Source: Patescibacteria group bacterium (GTDB taxonomy: Bacteria > Patescibacteriota > Saccharimonadia > Saccharimonadales > UBA4665). From it: a DNA stretch of 64,000 bases. The notes under the pieces were generated by a model. It was not told the origin of the DNA and did not search any database. It worked only from the letters and a program-made list of their open reading frames with translations. This document shows, piece by piece, positions 63,832 through 64,000 of this stretch. The first letter of the stretch is position 1, and the number at the start of each line of letters is the position of its first letter. Position numbers and translations under genes: made by a program. Where the stretch lies: the NCBI GenBank assembly GCA_030271625.1, contig JARXKN010000003.1:18611-82610 (forward strand), given 5' to 3'.

Positions 63832-64000
63832 CCCCTGACGTTAGCGCTCTTTAACAATTTGCAACCTAACCGAATATCGAACTCGTTCGAGTTTAGCTAT
63901 TCGGCAGTCAACAGTGGCACCTTGGGGCCAACCACCATAAAAACCCTTGCACCTTTTAAAACACCTCCCAAAACTCCACCTCACACATAAGTCTCTCAAA
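63832..64000 (+). promoter_or_regulatory. Post-mraZ region with hairpin and C-rich tract
   Basis: No gene seen. A two-part hairpin at 63870-63904 consists of CCGAAT/ATTCGG and an inner AACTCG/CGAGTT with a 2-nt tip. From about 63930 to the window end the + strand is C- and A-rich with few G, as in Rho-utilisation-like or unstructured leaders. Most likely an intergenic leader of the next dcw gene. Confidence 0.35.

Noticed and set aside
1..64000. tRNA, rRNA, insertion sequences, prophage or integrative elements
   Set aside because: No T-arm-like GTTCGA motif with matching acceptor stem in any gap, no rRNA sequence, no transposase, integrase or terminal repeats. The GTTCGAG at about 63885 lies in a hairpin without an acceptor stem.

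Overview
The window reads as a chromosomal segment of a Saccharibacteria (TM7)-like member of the Candidate Phyla Radiation. This assignment is inference from gene content and protein style; no 16S rRNA gene is present. Supporting signs are a dense, gene-after-gene layout with many 1-23 nt overlaps, many short lineage-type proteins of unknown function with one membrane anchor, minimal versions of core enzymes (ProRS without the editing insertion, a short EF-Ts, an adenylate kinase with a small lid), and classical gene clusters from which biosynthetic genes are missing. UGA serves as a stop codon, and both class-I release factors (prfA and prfB) are present, so the standard code applies, unlike Gracilibacteria or Absconditabacteria.

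Layout. 0-8 kb: end of a surface protein, an A-rich transcribed region with a very small gene, parA convergent with parB-lepB, a LytR-CpsA-Psr protein, a membrane protein and an HtrA protease. 8-19 kb: translation block (prmC, prfA, rpmE, rpsB-tsf, frr, proS, lysS) with rseP, a CPBP protease and greA. 19-26 kb: metallopeptidase, orphan proteins, msrA, HAD hydrolase, a TrmA/RlmD-type methyltransferase, a PD-(D/E)XK nuclease, serS. 26-39 kb: hpf, secA, M16 peptidase, prfB, then the division/cell-wall set ftsE-ftsX-CHAP hydrolase-ctpA, then pyrG and a response regulator. 39-48 kb: two orphan proteins, rpmA, a THUMP methyltransferase, a flippase-like protein, xseAB, rpsU-yqeY-adk-map. 48-54 kb: a strongly structured non-coding region, ftsA, a degenerate two-component pair, recO, glyS. 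54-64 kb: an Rpf/LysM secreted protein, rnhA, yaaA, a KwaB-like (DUF4868) gene with a Pif1-HRDC helicase, a TasA-like/SipW-like pair, NYN and MBL proteins, a YvcK homologue, a LysM-like protein and mraZ at the head of a probable division cluster.

Expression. About twenty genes have a sigma70-type -10 box ending only 6-10 nt before the start codon, so transcription would begin at or next to the ATG (leaderless mRNA). Other genes (htrA, rpsB, tsf, frr, greA, hpf, rpf) have ordinary Shine-Dalgarno leaders. Six convincing Rho-independent terminators are visible. I found no tRNA, rRNA, insertion sequence, prophage or CRISPR array.

Most unusual items: (1) a roughly 260-nt region between map and ftsA that folds into two long helical domains joined by a 9-nt complementarity; (2) a histidine-kinase-like and response-regulator-like pair after ftsA in which both phosphorylation-site positions appear to be glutamate; (3) the KwaB-like/Pif1-HRDC gene pair; (4) an actinobacterial-type resuscitation-promoting-factor domain; (5) the leaderless promoter architecture; (6) two neighbouring orphan proteins with near-identical promoters and basic C-terminal tails.
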